A stretch of DNA of 36,323 nt, from positions 1 to 36,323 of the forward strand of contig JAQVJI010000008.1 of assembly GCA_028695255.1 (NCBI GenBank), in the 5' to 3' direction. Made by a program: the position numbers and the translations under genes. The notes below the pieces were generated by a model. The model had not been told where the DNA came from. It saw only the letters and a program-made list of their open reading frames with translations, and did no database searches. Origin of the DNA: Chromatiales bacterium. Its GTDB lineage: Bacteria; Pseudomonadota; Gammaproteobacteria; Ectothiorhodospirales; Ectothiorhodospiraceae. Positions 18,516 through 26,155 of this stretch are shown here, one piece after another (positions within the stretch are counted from its first letter, which is position 1; every line of letters begins with the position of its first letter).

Positions 18516-19442
18516 ATGAACAATCCGAGCGACAAGAAGCAGGGTGTGCAGACCACCGGACACGTGTGGGACGACGATCTGTGCGAGTACAACAATCCGC
18601 TGCCGCGCTGGTGGCTGTGGACCTTCTACGGCACGGTGTTTTTCGCGATCCTGTACTGGCTTCTGTATCCGGCCTGGCCGGTGGGCAGCTCCTACACCAA
18701 GGGCCTGTTCAACGACATCACCTACACGGTGAACGGTGAGGAAGTCACCACGCACTGGAATACGCGTGCGCTGTTCATGCGCGACATGCAGTCGAGCCCC
18801 GCCGCCGTGCGCCAGCGCGAGTTCCTCGACGTGATCGCCGCCACCGACTACGAGGATCTGCTGGCCGACGCCGACAAGCTCGCCTTCGTGCGCTCTTATG
18901 GTCGCGGCATCTTCGGCGACTACTGCGCGGCCTGTCACCAGACCGGTGGTACCGGCATCGTCGGCCGTTATCCGAACCTGAGCGACGACGACTGGCTGTG
19001 GGGCGGCAGCGTCGCCGACATCGAGCGCACCATCATGCACGGACGCCTGGGCTACATGCCGCCGTTCCGCGAGACCTTCGATGCGGAACAGCTCGATGTC
19101 GTGGCCGAATACGTGCTGAGCCTGTCCGGCATCGACGGCGGCGACGCGGCGAAGGCGCAGCGCGGCGAGGTCATCTTCAAGGGCATGGCGGGCGGTTGCT
19201 TCCATTGCCATGGTGCCGACGGCAAGGGCCTGCCCTCGCAGGGTGCGCCGAATCTGACCGACAGCGTCTGGACCATCGCCAACGTGCCGGCGGCCGAGAC
19301 CTTCGATGCGAAGAAGGAAGCCGTCAAGGGTGTGATCCACAACGGCGTGCAGCGCCAGATGCCGGCCTTCGGCGAACGCCTGAGCCCGGTCGAGGTCAAA
19401 GTGCTGACCGCTTACGTGCATCAGCTCGGCGGCGGCCAGTAG
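18516..19442 (+). CDS. ccoP: Cytochrome cbb3 oxidase di-heme subunit III (CcoP)
   Basis: This 308-residue membrane-anchored di-heme cytochrome c accepts electrons from soluble cytochromes. The N-terminus has the typical HVWDDDLCEYNNPLPRWW before a membrane helix (about 33-52). Two heme c sites follow: CAACH (Cys137, Cys140, His141) and CFHCH (Cys228, Cys231, His232), with candidate axial Met residues in GYMPPF and QMPAF. It starts 17 bases after ccoQ and closes the structural part of the operon. A hairpin follows before ccoG. Confidence 0.97.
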   Translation: MNNPSDKKQGVQTTGHVWDDDLCEYNNPLPRWWLWTFYGTVFFAILYWLLYPAWPVGSSYTKGLFNDITYTVNGEEVTTHWNTRALFMRDMQSSPAAVRQREFLDVIAATDYEDLLADADKLAFVRSYGRGIFGDYCAACHQTGGTGIVGRYPNLSDDDWLWGGSVADIERTIMHGRLGYMPPFRETFDAEQLDVVAEYVLSLSGIDGGDAAKAQRGEVIFKGMAGGCFHCHGADGKGLPSQGAPNLTDSVWTIANVPAAETFDAKKEAVKGVIHNGVQRQMPAFGERLSPVEVKVLTAYVHQLGGGQ

Positions 19443-19462
19443 ATCGGCCCGCATTCATGCAC

Positions 19463-19518
19463 GAGGCGTGAACGTGAGCGGCGCGGCGTAGACCCGCCGT
19501 CTTCGCGTCTCACGCCTC
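19463..19518. repeat. Imperfect palindrome between ccoP and ccoG
   Basis: GAGGCGTGA (19463-19471) is the reverse complement of TCACGCCTC (19510-19518). The intervening bases pair further with a bulge and contain a GC-rich core. No T-run follows, so it is not a classical intrinsic terminator. It may attenuate readthrough from ccoNOQP into ccoGHIS or be a dispersed repeat of this genome; only a genome search can tell. Confidence 0.5.
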
Positions 19519-19534
19519 ATCTGTTCATACCTAC

Positions 19535-20947
19535 ATGCCAGACTCCAGCGGTCATTCCTATCAATCGCGTATCGCGGTTCATCCACGTTCCATCAAAGGC
19601 CGGTTCCGCAACCTCAAGTGGGGCGTACTGGCGTTGGCCTACGGCGTGTATTTCCTGCTGCCCTGGCTGCGCTGGACACGCGACCACGGCCCGTCACAGG
19701 CGCTGCTGTTCGACATCCCTGGTCGCAAGTTCTACATCTTCGACCTGGTCGTGTTCCCGCAGGACATCTTCTGGCTGGCGGGATTCCTGTTCATCGCCGC
19801 GATGCTGCTGTTCTTCGTCACCGGCATCGCCGGGCGCGTGTTCTGCGGCTATTTCTGTTTCCAGACCCTGTGGACCGACGCCTTCATGCTCATCGAGCGT
19901 CTGGTGCAGGGCGAGCGCCCGGCGCGCATGCGTCTGGCGAAGCAATCCTGGAACGGCGAGAAACTGCTCAAGCTCGGCGGTACGCATGCCCTGTGGCTGG
20001 CGTTCGCATTCTGGTCGGGACTGAGCTTCACGCTCTACTGGGGTGACGCGCCGACGTTGACCTGGGCGGTGCTGACGGGCAATGCGCCCGCTCCCGCCTA
20101 CATCACGACCTTCCTGCTCACTGCCACTACCTACGTGATGGCCGGTCTCGCGCGCGAGCAGGTGTGCATCTACATGTGTCCGTACGCGCGCTTCCAGAGC
20201 GTGATGTTCGACAAGGACACGCTCATCGTCTCCTACGACCGCAACCGGGGCGAGGGCAGCGCCGGGCGCGCCAAGCCGGTGCGCGATCTGAAGACCCGCG
20301 AGCAGCGTCAGGCCGCCGGGGTCGGCGACTGCGTCGACTGCGGCCTGTGCGTGCAGGTGTGCCCGGTCGGCATCGACATCCGCAACGGTCTTCAGTATCA
20401 GTGCATCCACTGTGCGCTGTGCATCGATGCCTGCGACCAGATCATGGATGCGCAGGGCTGGCCGCGCGGTCTGGTGCGTTACACCTCCGAGCACGCGCTG
20501 GAAGGTGCGAAGACGCGCGTGTTCAAGCTCAAGACGCTCGGCTATGGCCTGGCCGTGCTGGTCGCGAGCGTACTGCTGGTGGTGAGCGTGATCGACCGCG
20601 AGCCGCTGGAAATCAGTCTGGCCCAGGTGCGTCAGCCGCTGTACGTCGTGCTGTCCGACGGCGCGATCCAGAACAGCTACGAGATCAAGGTCAGCAACAA
20701 GTCGCAGCGGCCGCTGACGCTCGACGTGCGTCTGCACGGGCTCGAAGGCGCCGAGCTCGATCTCGGGCGCATCGAGCACATCGAACTCGGACCCGAAGGC
20801 AGTACGCGCATCATGGCCCGCGTGCGTTATCACGAGGCGGATGTATCGCACGGCATCAAGCAGCACGATCTGAGCATCGATCTGCTGCCGGTCGGTCGCG
20901 ACGACGTCGAAGCCGTGAGTCTGCCGACGCACTTCTTTACGCCCTGA
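19535..20947 (+). CDS. ccoG: cbb3 oxidase assembly protein CcoG (FixG/RdxA family)
   Basis: This 470-residue polytopic iron-sulfur membrane protein, in studied species, reduces Cu(II) to Cu(I) for oxidase assembly. It has five or so membrane helices, with Cys104, Cys108, Cys211 and Cys215 near membrane boundaries (FCGYFC, CIYMC). Two ferredoxin-type [4Fe-4S] motifs follow: Cys266, 269, 272, 276 and Cys290, 293, 296, 300. A C-terminal periplasmic Ig-like domain occupies about 350-470. No clear ribosome binding site lies before the ATG, so coupling or a weak site is likely. The next gene begins seven bases after its stop. Confidence 0.96.
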   Translation: MPDSSGHSYQSRIAVHPRSIKGRFRNLKWGVLALAYGVYFLLPWLRWTRDHGPSQALLFDIPGRKFYIFDLVVFPQDIFWLAGFLFIAAMLLFFVTGIAGRVFCGYFCFQTLWTDAFMLIERLVQGERPARMRLAKQSWNGEKLLKLGGTHALWLAFAFWSGLSFTLYWGDAPTLTWAVLTGNAPAPAYITTFLLTATTYVMAGLAREQVCIYMCPYARFQSVMFDKDTLIVSYDRNRGEGSAGRAKPVRDLKTREQRQAAGVGDCVDCGLCVQVCPVGIDIRNGLQYQCIHCALCIDACDQIMDAQGWPRGLVRYTSEHALEGAKTRVFKLKTLGYGLAVLVASVLLVVSVIDREPLEISLAQVRQPLYVVLSDGAIQNSYEIKVSNKSQRPLTLDVRLHGLEGAELDLGRIEHIELGPEGSTRIMARVRYHEADVSHGIKQHDLSIDLLPVGRDDVEAVSLPTHFFTP

Positions 20948-20954
20948 GATATCG

Positions 20955-21797
20955 ATGGACAACGTTGTCGTCAGTATTGGCATCGTCAGCGTCGGCATCG
21001 GCGTCATCGCGGCTTTTCTCGCCTTCGTGCTGCTGTACCGCTTCACGCGCATGCGCGGCAAACAGGTTGCGCTGGTGGTGATCGCCGGCGTGCTGGTGGT
21101 CTATGTCCCGTATGCAGTGTTCAACTGGGCCGGTGCCGATGTCCTCGCCTTGCATCTGGCGCTGTTCATCATCACGCCCTATGGCCTAGCGATCGTCACC
21201 TCGCAGTGGGAGGCGCGCCGGGACGGCGACCGTGCACGACAGGGCGGGCGCTGGTTCCATTGGGCGCCGGCGACCATCGTCGGTTTCTTTCTGGTGATCG
21301 CGCTGGTGCAGGCGGTGGTGGTGACGGTTGCGCAGCACGGTCTGCCGCAGTCGCTGGTCGGCACGCTGTTGCCGGAGCCGCGCGAGGCGCAGGGGCGGAT
21401 CACCTCGCACTTCCCCGGAACGGTGGCGGGTGAACACAAGCGCGACGACGCCGCAACGCGCGCGCAATTGCGCCAGATCGAGGCGCAACAGGCGCGCGGC
21501 TGGCAGTTGCGGCAGGGCTGGCTGGAACCGCCGGTGGCCGGGCGGCCGGCGATTCTGCAACTGGAGGTGCTCGACCGCGACGGCCGGCCGCTCGTCGGCG
21601 CCAAGTCCGAAGGCTGGTTTCAGCGCCCGTCGGATAGCCGCGAGGATCGTGCCTTCGAGATGCGGGCGGTGGCGCCGGGCCGGTTCCAGGCCGAGGTCAC
21701 GTTGCCGCAGGCCGGAACCTGGAACCTTGTGCTGAGGGTGCGGAGCGGCGACGATATGCACGAACTGCGCGCCAGCACCTCCATCAACGACGGCTGA
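20955..21797 (+). CDS. ccoH: FixH/CcoH-family protein with extra N-terminal membrane region
   Basis: The gene encodes 280 residues. The C-terminal half (about 165-278) is a periplasmic FixH-type beta domain: RPAILQLEVLDRDGRPL, then GRFQAEVTLPQAGTWNLVL. CcoH is needed for assembly or stability of the cbb3 complex and associates with CcoI and CcoN. The usual family member is about 150-180 residues with a single N-terminal helix. Here the helix expected for that role is at about 103-127, and in front of it are three more hydrophobic segments (about 7-29, 38-58, 63-82). The ATG follows ccoG closely with only a weak ribosome binding site. The extension is read straight through in one frame with no internal stop. 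Its function is unknown. Confidence 0.88.
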   Translation: MDNVVVSIGIVSVGIGVIAAFLAFVLLYRFTRMRGKQVALVVIAGVLVVYVPYAVFNWAGADVLALHLALFIITPYGLAIVTSQWEARRDGDRARQGGRWFHWAPATIVGFFLVIALVQAVVVTVAQHGLPQSLVGTLLPEPREAQGRITSHFPGTVAGEHKRDDAATRAQLRQIEAQQARGWQLRQGWLEPPVAGRPAILQLEVLDRDGRPLVGAKSEGWFQRPSDSREDRAFEMRAVAPGRFQAEVTLPQAGTWNLVLRVRSGDDMHELRASTSINDG

Positions 21798-21806
21798 ACC
21801 TCCTGA

Positions 21807-24347
21807 ATGTCCTCCAATCCCGCCACGGCAGAACCACAGGTCGGCACGACCGCCGCTGGCGAGGACACGACTGAAAACGAGTGCTTCCACTGCGGCCTGC
21901 CGTTACCGCGCGGCGCGCATTATCCGGCCGAGGTGCTGGGCGAGACGCGCGAGATGTGCTGCCCCGGCTGTCAGGCGGTGGCGCAGGCGATCGTCGCCGG
22001 CGGCCTCGCAGACTATTACCGCTACCGCACCGAAAAGGCCGGCATCGCCGGCGTGCCGGATGCGCTGCGCGATCTCGAACTCTACGACCGGCCGGAACTC
22101 CAGCAGGGCTTCGTGCAGGTCGAGCCCGGCAATCTGCGCGATGCCTCGCTGATCCTCGAAGGCATCGTCTGTGCCGCCTGCGTCTGGCTCAACGAACGGC
22201 ACGTCAAGACGCTGCCGGGCGTGGTCGAGTTCACGATCAACTTCTCCACCCATCGCGCGCGCCTGCGCTGGGACGACAGCCGCATTCACCTGAGCGACAT
22301 CCTGAAGGCGATCGCGGCCATCGGCTATCGCGCCCATCCCTTCGATCCGGGTCGGCAGGAGGCAGTGTACAAGCGCGAGCGCGCCGTCGCGCTGCGGCGT
22401 CTCGCCGTCGCGGGCCTGGGTGCGATGCAGATCATGATGCTCGCTACCGCTCTGTGGGTGGGCGAGGGCGACGAAACCCACGCCGACATGATCCGTTTCA
22501 TGCGCTGGGTATGTTTCGTGGTCGCCACGCCGGTGGTGTTCTATTCCGGCATCACCTTCCATCTCGCCGCCTGGCGCGACCTGCGCCAGCGCCGGCTCGG
22601 CATGGACGTGCCGGTGTCGCTGGCGATCCTCAGCACCTATTTCGCCAGTGCCTGGGCCACCATCACCGACAGCGGAACGATCTACTTCGAGTCCGCGGCG
22701 ATGTTCGTGTTCCTCCTGCTCGCCGGGCGTTTCCTCGAAATGAATGCGCGCCATCGCGCCGGCCAGGCGACCGAGGCACTGGCCAAACTGCTGCCGCCGT
22801 TCGCGATCCGTCTCACCGACGAGGACGGCGAGGAAACGGTGCCGGTCACCGATCTCGCACCCGGCGATCGCGTGCGTCTGCGTCCCGGCGACATCGTGCC
22901 GGCCGACGGCATGGTGATCGAGGGTCGTTCCAGCACCAACGAGGCGATGCTCACCGGCGAGAGCCTGCCGCGCCTGAAGGCGGCCGGCGACTCGCTCACG
23001 GGCGGCACGGTCAACGTCGAGAGTCCGTTGCTGATGCGGGTGGAAAAGGTCGGTGCCGAAACCACCTTGTCGGCCATCCAGCGCCTGCTCGATCGCGCGC
23101 AGTCCGAAAAGCCCGACATCGCACGCCTGGCCGAGCGCGGCACCGGCTGGTTCATTCTGCTGGTGTTGTTGCTGGCGGCAGGTTCCGGACTGGCGTGGTG
23201 GCACTACGTCGATCCCGCGCGCGCGTTCTGGGTCGCGATATCCGTGATGGTCATCAGTTGTCCCTGCGCGCTGGCGCTGGCCGCGCCGGTCGCGATCACC
23301 GCCGCCACCGGCACGCTGGCGCGTCTCGGCGTGCTCACCACGCGCGGTCACGCACTCGAAACGCTGGCCCAGGCCACGCACATCGTGTTCGACAAGACCG
23401 GCACGCTGACCGAGGGCAGGCTGCACCTCGAATCCACCCGGACGCTCGGTGGCATGAGCGAGGCGGACTGTCTCGCACTCGCCGCGGCACTGGAGGTCGG
23501 TTCCGAACATCCCGTGGCACAGGTGTTCCAGCGCGGGGATGCCGGCGGTCGCAGAGCGGAGGAATTGTTCGCCGTCGCCGGCAACGGCATGGAGGGTCGC
23601 GTCAATGGGCTGAGGTATCGCATCGGTACGCCGGCCTTCGTGGCGGAGCTCGCGGGCGATGGCCTGAACGAGCATGCACAGACCATCGGCCGCGAACGGT
23701 CCGACGTCAGCGTCGTCGTGCTCGGTAACGAGCACGGGCCGCTGGCCCTGTTTCAGCTGGCCGATCGCCTGCGCCCGGACGCGCCGGAAACGATCCTCGC
23801 CCTGCGGCGCCTGGGGCTCGAACCCTGGCTGTTGTCGGGCGACGGCGAGGCGCCGGTGGCGCGCATCGCAGGTCAGCTCGGCATCACGAACTGGCGCGCC
23901 GCGCTCACGCCCGAGGGCAAGCTGGCGCAGGTCGAGGCGCTCCAGCGACAGGGCGCGGTGGTGGCGATGGTCGGCGACGGCGTCAACGACGCGCCGGTGC
24001 TGTCGCGCGCCCACGTCTCGGTCGCCATGGCCGGCGGCAGCCAGCTCGCCCATGCCAGCGCCGACATGCTGTTGCTGTCCGAGCGTCTGCCGCACCTGCT
24101 GGCGGCGGTCGGCAAGGCGCGCGACACGCTGCGCATCATCCGTCAGAACGTCGGCTGGGCGTTGGCCTACAATGGCATCGGCCTGCCGCTCGCGGCGGCC
24201 GGTCTGGTGACGCCCTGGATCGCGGCGCTCGGCATGTCGATGAGTTCGCTCATCGTGGTGGTGAACGCCTTGCGCCTGAACGAGGTCTCAAGAGCGTCCC
24301 GCGGCGCGCCCGCCGAACCCTCGCCCAAGCCGTCGGAGGCCCGCTGA
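21807..24347 (+). CDS. ccoI: Copper-translocating P-type ATPase for cbb3 assembly (CcoI/FixI)
   Basis: This 846-residue P1B-type ATPase exports Cu(I) across the inner membrane for cbb3 maturation. The N-terminus has a Cys-rich metal-binding module (Cys26, Cys29, Cys51, Cys52, Cys55) followed by an HMA-like domain whose metal site is CAAC (Cys122, Cys125). Helices follow, with the actuator motif TGES, the intramembrane CPC (Cys485-Cys487) in ISCPCALALA, the phosphorylation site DKTGT (Asp529), SEHPVA, and the hinge GDGVNDAPVL. The Cys-rich front end is typical of FixI/CcoI rather than CopA. No good ribosome binding site is seen. Its stop overlaps the ccoS start by one base. Confidence 0.97.
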   Translation: MSSNPATAEPQVGTTAAGEDTTENECFHCGLPLPRGAHYPAEVLGETREMCCPGCQAVAQAIVAGGLADYYRYRTEKAGIAGVPDALRDLELYDRPELQQGFVQVEPGNLRDASLILEGIVCAACVWLNERHVKTLPGVVEFTINFSTHRARLRWDDSRIHLSDILKAIAAIGYRAHPFDPGRQEAVYKRERAVALRRLAVAGLGAMQIMMLATALWVGEGDETHADMIRFMRWVCFVVATPVVFYSGITFHLAAWRDLRQRRLGMDVPVSLAILSTYFASAWATITDSGTIYFESAAMFVFLLLAGRFLEMNARHRAGQATEALAKLLPPFAIRLTDEDGEETVPVTDLAPGDRVRLRPGDIVPADGMVIEGRSSTNEAMLTGESLPRLKAAGDSLTGGTVNVESPLLMRVEKVGAETTLSAIQRLLDRAQSEKPDIARLAERGTGWFILLVLLLAAGSGLAWWHYVDPARAFWVAISVMVISCPCALALAAPVAITAATGTLARLGVLTTRGHALETLAQATHIVFDKTGTLTEGRLHLESTRTLGGMSEADCLALAAALEVGSEHPVAQVFQRGDAGGRRAEELFAVAGNGMEGRVNGLRYRIGTPAFVAELAGDGLNEHAQTIGRERSDVSVVVLGNEHGPLALFQLADRLRPDAPETILALRRLGLEPWLLSGDGEAPVARIAGQLGITNWRAALTPEGKLAQVEALQRQGAVVAMVGDGVNDAPVLSRAHVSVAMAGGSQLAHASADMLLLSERLPHLLAAVGKARDTLRIIRQNVGWALAYNGIGLPLAAAGLVTPWIAALGMSMSSLIVVVNALRLNEVSRASRGAPAEPSPKPSEAR

Positions 24348-24547
24348 TGGAAATCCTGTATCTGTTGATTCCGCTCGCACTCGGTCTGATGGTGATCGTC
24401 GTGCTGGCGTTCATCTGGACCGTCAAGACCGGACAGTACGACGACCTCGAAGGACCGGCCCACCGCATCCTGATGGACGACGACGACCCGCTGATCCCGC
24501 AGGAAAACCGCCCGCGCAAGCCGGACGGCAAAGGCGACGATGAGTAA
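24347..24547 (+). CDS. ccoS: cbb3 oxidase assembly protein CcoS
   Basis: This 66-residue protein has one N-terminal membrane helix (about 3-24) followed by the family signature WTVKTGQYDDLEGPAHRIL and an acidic/basic tail. CcoS is required for correct insertion of heme b and CuB into the oxidase in species where it was tested. Start and stop overlap (TGATG) with ccoI couples translation. It is the last recognised cco gene. Confidence 0.97.
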   Translation: MEILYLLIPLALGLMVIVVLAFIWTVKTGQYDDLEGPAHRILMDDDDPLIPQENRPRKPDGKGDDE

Positions 24548-24586
24548 GGAAGGTGCGGGAAAAGGAATATCCCCATGGCTTGTCGC

Positions 24587-24615
24587 TTGAACCCGGGTGG
24601 CTGATTCCGTAGCAT
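24587..24615 (+). promoter_or_regulatory. Possible promoter of the 30-residue membrane peptide gene
   Basis: TTGAAC (24587-24592) and TAGCAT (24610-24615) are separated by 17 bases and each matches the sigma70 consensus at four of six positions. Transcription would start near 24622, about 60 bases before the small gene. Readthrough from ccoS is an alternative, since no terminator is seen between 24548 and 24681. Confidence 0.35.
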
Positions 24616-24681
24616 TGCCGCCTTCGCCAAATCTGCCCGCGAAGGTTCACGCCGGCCGGCAGAGACTCAAGGAAATCCGTC

Positions 24682-24774
24682 ATGTTCAGTTTCGAGAATT
24701 TCTCCCTCACCATCATCGTCGCCCTGATCGTTCTGGCCTGGCTGAGCTTCTTCTCGGTCATCTTCGCCGGCTGA
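24682..24774 (+). CDS. 30-residue single-helix membrane peptide, candidate small cbb3-associated subunit
   Basis: An ATG at 24682 opens a 31-codon frame ending in TGA at 24774. AAGGA sits eight bases before it, one of the best ribosome binding sites in the window. After a six-residue start with one Glu (MFSFEN), residues 7-29 form a continuous hydrophobic helix containing IIVALIVLAWLSFFSVIF. The gene lies 134 bases after ccoS and 14 bases before a perfect terminator. Single-helix subunits of this size occur in oxidases (CydX with cytochrome bd, CcoM with cbb3), so a role with the cbb3 complex is plausible, but that is inference from place and size. It could also be a regulatory or toxin-like peptide. 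I do not recognise the sequence. Confidence 0.68.
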   Translation: MFSFENFSLTIIVALIVLAWLSFFSVIFAG

Positions 24775-24788
24775 GGATTCAGCGCCGA

Positions 24789-24826
24789 CCAACGAAAAAC
24801 GGCCCGCGAGGGCCGTTTTTCGTTGG
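24789..24826. terminator. Perfect intrinsic terminator, probably bidirectional
   Basis: Arms at 24789-24805 and 24810-24826 are exact reverse complements (17 bases) around a GCGA loop. The GC-rich top (ACGGCCC) is flanked by A5 on one side and T5 on the other, so it can work in both directions: for the plus-strand peptide gene 14 bases upstream and for minus-strand rpoH, whose stop is 75 bases away. Confidence 0.9.
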
Positions 24827-24843
24827 AAGCAGGGGTTATTCGC

Positions 24844-24871
24844 GTCAGGTAGCGCTTTCGCGCAACCTGAC
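24844..24871. repeat. Hairpin between the terminator and rpoH
   Basis: GTCAGGT (24844-24850) pairs with ACCTGAC (24865-24871). After an A-A mismatch, GCGC pairs with GCGC around a TTTC loop. There is no T-run after it on either strand. It lies in the 3' untranslated region of rpoH and may stabilise or process that transcript. Confidence 0.5.
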
Positions 24872-24900
24872 CTGCGGTGTAAGGGACATTCAGGCAGGGC

Positions 24901-25758
24901 TCAGGCCGCGAGACTCGCCCGCAGCTTGCGCATGGCGTTGCTCTCCAGCTGGCGGATACGCTCCGCCGACACCTGATATTCGTCGGCCAGTTCGTGCAAC
25001 GTCGCCTTCTCGTCGGCCAGCCAGCGCCGCGCCAGGATGTCGTGGCTGCGCGGGTCGAGCGTCTGCAGGGCATGGTGCAGCTTCGACTCGTGATAGGACT
25101 GCCAGTCCTCCTGCTCGGCGATGCGTGCCGGATCGGCATGCGGGTCTTCGAGGTAGGCGGCCGGCGCGAACATCGCATCCTGGTCGTCCTCGGGCTCCGG
25201 GTCGAAACTCACGTCCTGACCGCTCAGGCGCGATTCCATTTCCACCACCTGTTCCGGCGTCACGCCCAGGTCGTTCGCCACCGCCTCCACCTCGCCGCGA
25301 TTGAGCCAGCCGAGACGGCGCTTGGCGCCGCGCAGGTTGAAGAACAGCTTGCGTTGCGCCTTGGTGGTGGCGACCTTGACGATGCGCCAGTTGCGCAGCA
25401 CGAATTCATGGATCTCGGCCCGCACCCAGTGCACGGCGAAGGAGATCAGGCGCACGCCCATGTCCGGATCGAAACGCTTCACCGCCTTCATGAGGCCGAT
25501 GTTGCCTTCCTGGATCAGGTCGCCGAGGTTCAGGCCGTAGCCGCTGTAACCGCGCGCCACCTGCACCACGAAACGCAGGTTGTGCACGACCAGCAGGCGC
25601 GCGGCCTCCAGATCGTTGTCGTCGCGCAGACGGCGGGCGAGGGCGCGTTCCTCCTCGGCCTCCAGGACGGGCAGGGTATAGACGGCGCGGATATAGGCAT
25701 CCAGATCGCCGACCGGGGCGGGCAAGTGGCCCGCGGCCTTGACAAGCGCAGTGGTCAT
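24901..25758 (-). CDS. rpoH: Heat-shock sigma factor RpoH (sigma32)
   Basis: This 285-residue alternative sigma factor directs RNA polymerase to heat-shock promoters. Region 2 contains [19 protein letters not shown] and [19 protein letters not shown]; the RpoH box QRKLFFNLR (135-143), diagnostic for sigma32, follows; region 4 ends with the helix-turn-helix [20 protein letters not shown]. The ATG at 25756-25758 is chosen: GGGGGAA precedes it by eight bases and MTTALVK matches family starts. ftsX, a common neighbour, is not adjacent. A CIRCE operator lies 41 bases upstream, so HrcA repression of rpoH is expected. Confidence 0.97.
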   Translation of the reverse strand: MTTALVKAAGHLPAPVGDLDAYIRAVYTLPVLEAEEERALARRLRDDNDLEAARLLVVHNLRFVVQVARGYSGYGLNLGDLIQEGNIGLMKAVKRFDPDMGVRLISFAVHWVRAEIHEFVLRNWRIVKVATTKAQRKLFFNLRGAKRRLGWLNRGEVEAVANDLGVTPEQVVEMESRLSGQDVSFDPEPEDDQDAMFAPAAYLEDPHADPARIAEQEDWQSYHESKLHHALQTLDPRSHDILARRWLADEKATLHELADEYQVSAERIRQLESNAMRKLRASLAA

Positions 25759-25799
25759 CAATTGATTTCCCCCAACAGCGAGTTTTTCTGGGAACGATC

Positions 25800-25826
25800 T
25801 TAGCACTCGTCGGGTTAGAGTGCTAA
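25800..25826. promoter_or_regulatory. CIRCE operator (HrcA binding site) in front of rpoH
   Basis: TTAGCACTC (25800-25808), nine bases, then GAGTGCTAA (25818-25826): an exact copy of the CIRCE consensus TTAGCACTC-N9-GAGTGCTAA. The pairing extends one base on each side. On the minus strand TAAGAT (25797-25802) overlaps the operator edge and is a plausible -10 for rpoH, giving a leader of about 30 bases. HrcA binding would then block the promoter. The site is also 96 bases before the divergent DUF2788 gene and might influence it. Confidence 0.93.
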
Positions 25827-25883
25827 GCAGTGGCGGAGTTCCAGGTCTCGGGAGGCCGAATCCCAGGCCTTACCGCCGGTTTG

Positions 25884-25892
25884 TGGCAGAAT
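25884..25892 (+). promoter_or_regulatory. Extended -10 candidate before the DUF2788 gene
   Basis: TGGCAGAAT reads as TG-N plus CAGAAT, an extended -10 without a recognisable -35, 30 bases before the ATG. The identical nonamer occurs before ampD at 36108-36116, which raises its credibility a little. Confidence 0.35.
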
Positions 25893-25922
25893 TGCCCGCC
25901 AGATTTTGGCCTGGAGGCTTGC

Positions 25923-26135
25923 ATGATCGACATCGACACCTGGGAACAGATCGAAGGCCACGTGCTGACCGGCGGTCTGACGCTCCTAATGGGCTACATG
26001 GCCTTCATCGTGTGGCGCCTCGGTGTCGACTCCAAGGCCGGCAAGATGGGTTTCTTCGCGCTGTTTCTCGCACTCGGTCTCGGCATGCTCGGCTTCATCA
26101 TCAAGGGCGTGCTGGTGGAGATGCTGGGCGGTTGA
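25923..26135 (+). CDS. DUF2788 family small membrane protein
   Basis: The gene encodes 70 residues with two membrane helices (about 13-33 and 44-66) joined by a short polar loop, WRLGVDSKAGKMG. The size, helix pair, SKAG loop and ending LGLGMLGFIIKGVLVEML match DUF2788 proteins of Pseudomonas and relatives as I remember them; their function is unknown. The ATG at 25923 has TGGAGG about six bases upstream; the longer frame to 25830 would begin at the CIRCE edge and is unlikely. It is convergent with the DUF192 gene, 20 bases apart. Confidence 0.85.
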   Translation: MIDIDTWEQIEGHVLTGGLTLLMGYMAFIVWRLGVDSKAGKMGFFALFLALGLGMLGFIIKGVLVEMLGG

Positions 26136-26155
26136 GTTAAGTAAACTGTCCCCGC

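Noticed and set aside
21903-24095. 730-codon minus-strand frame opposite ccoI
   Set aside because: Shadow of a P-type ATPase gene with complete motifs on the other strand.
24682-24774. Type I toxin interpretation of the 30-residue peptide
   Set aside because: Small hydrophobic toxins look similar, but I see no antisense RNA promoter or paired repeat around it, and its place after ccoS favours another role; not excluded.
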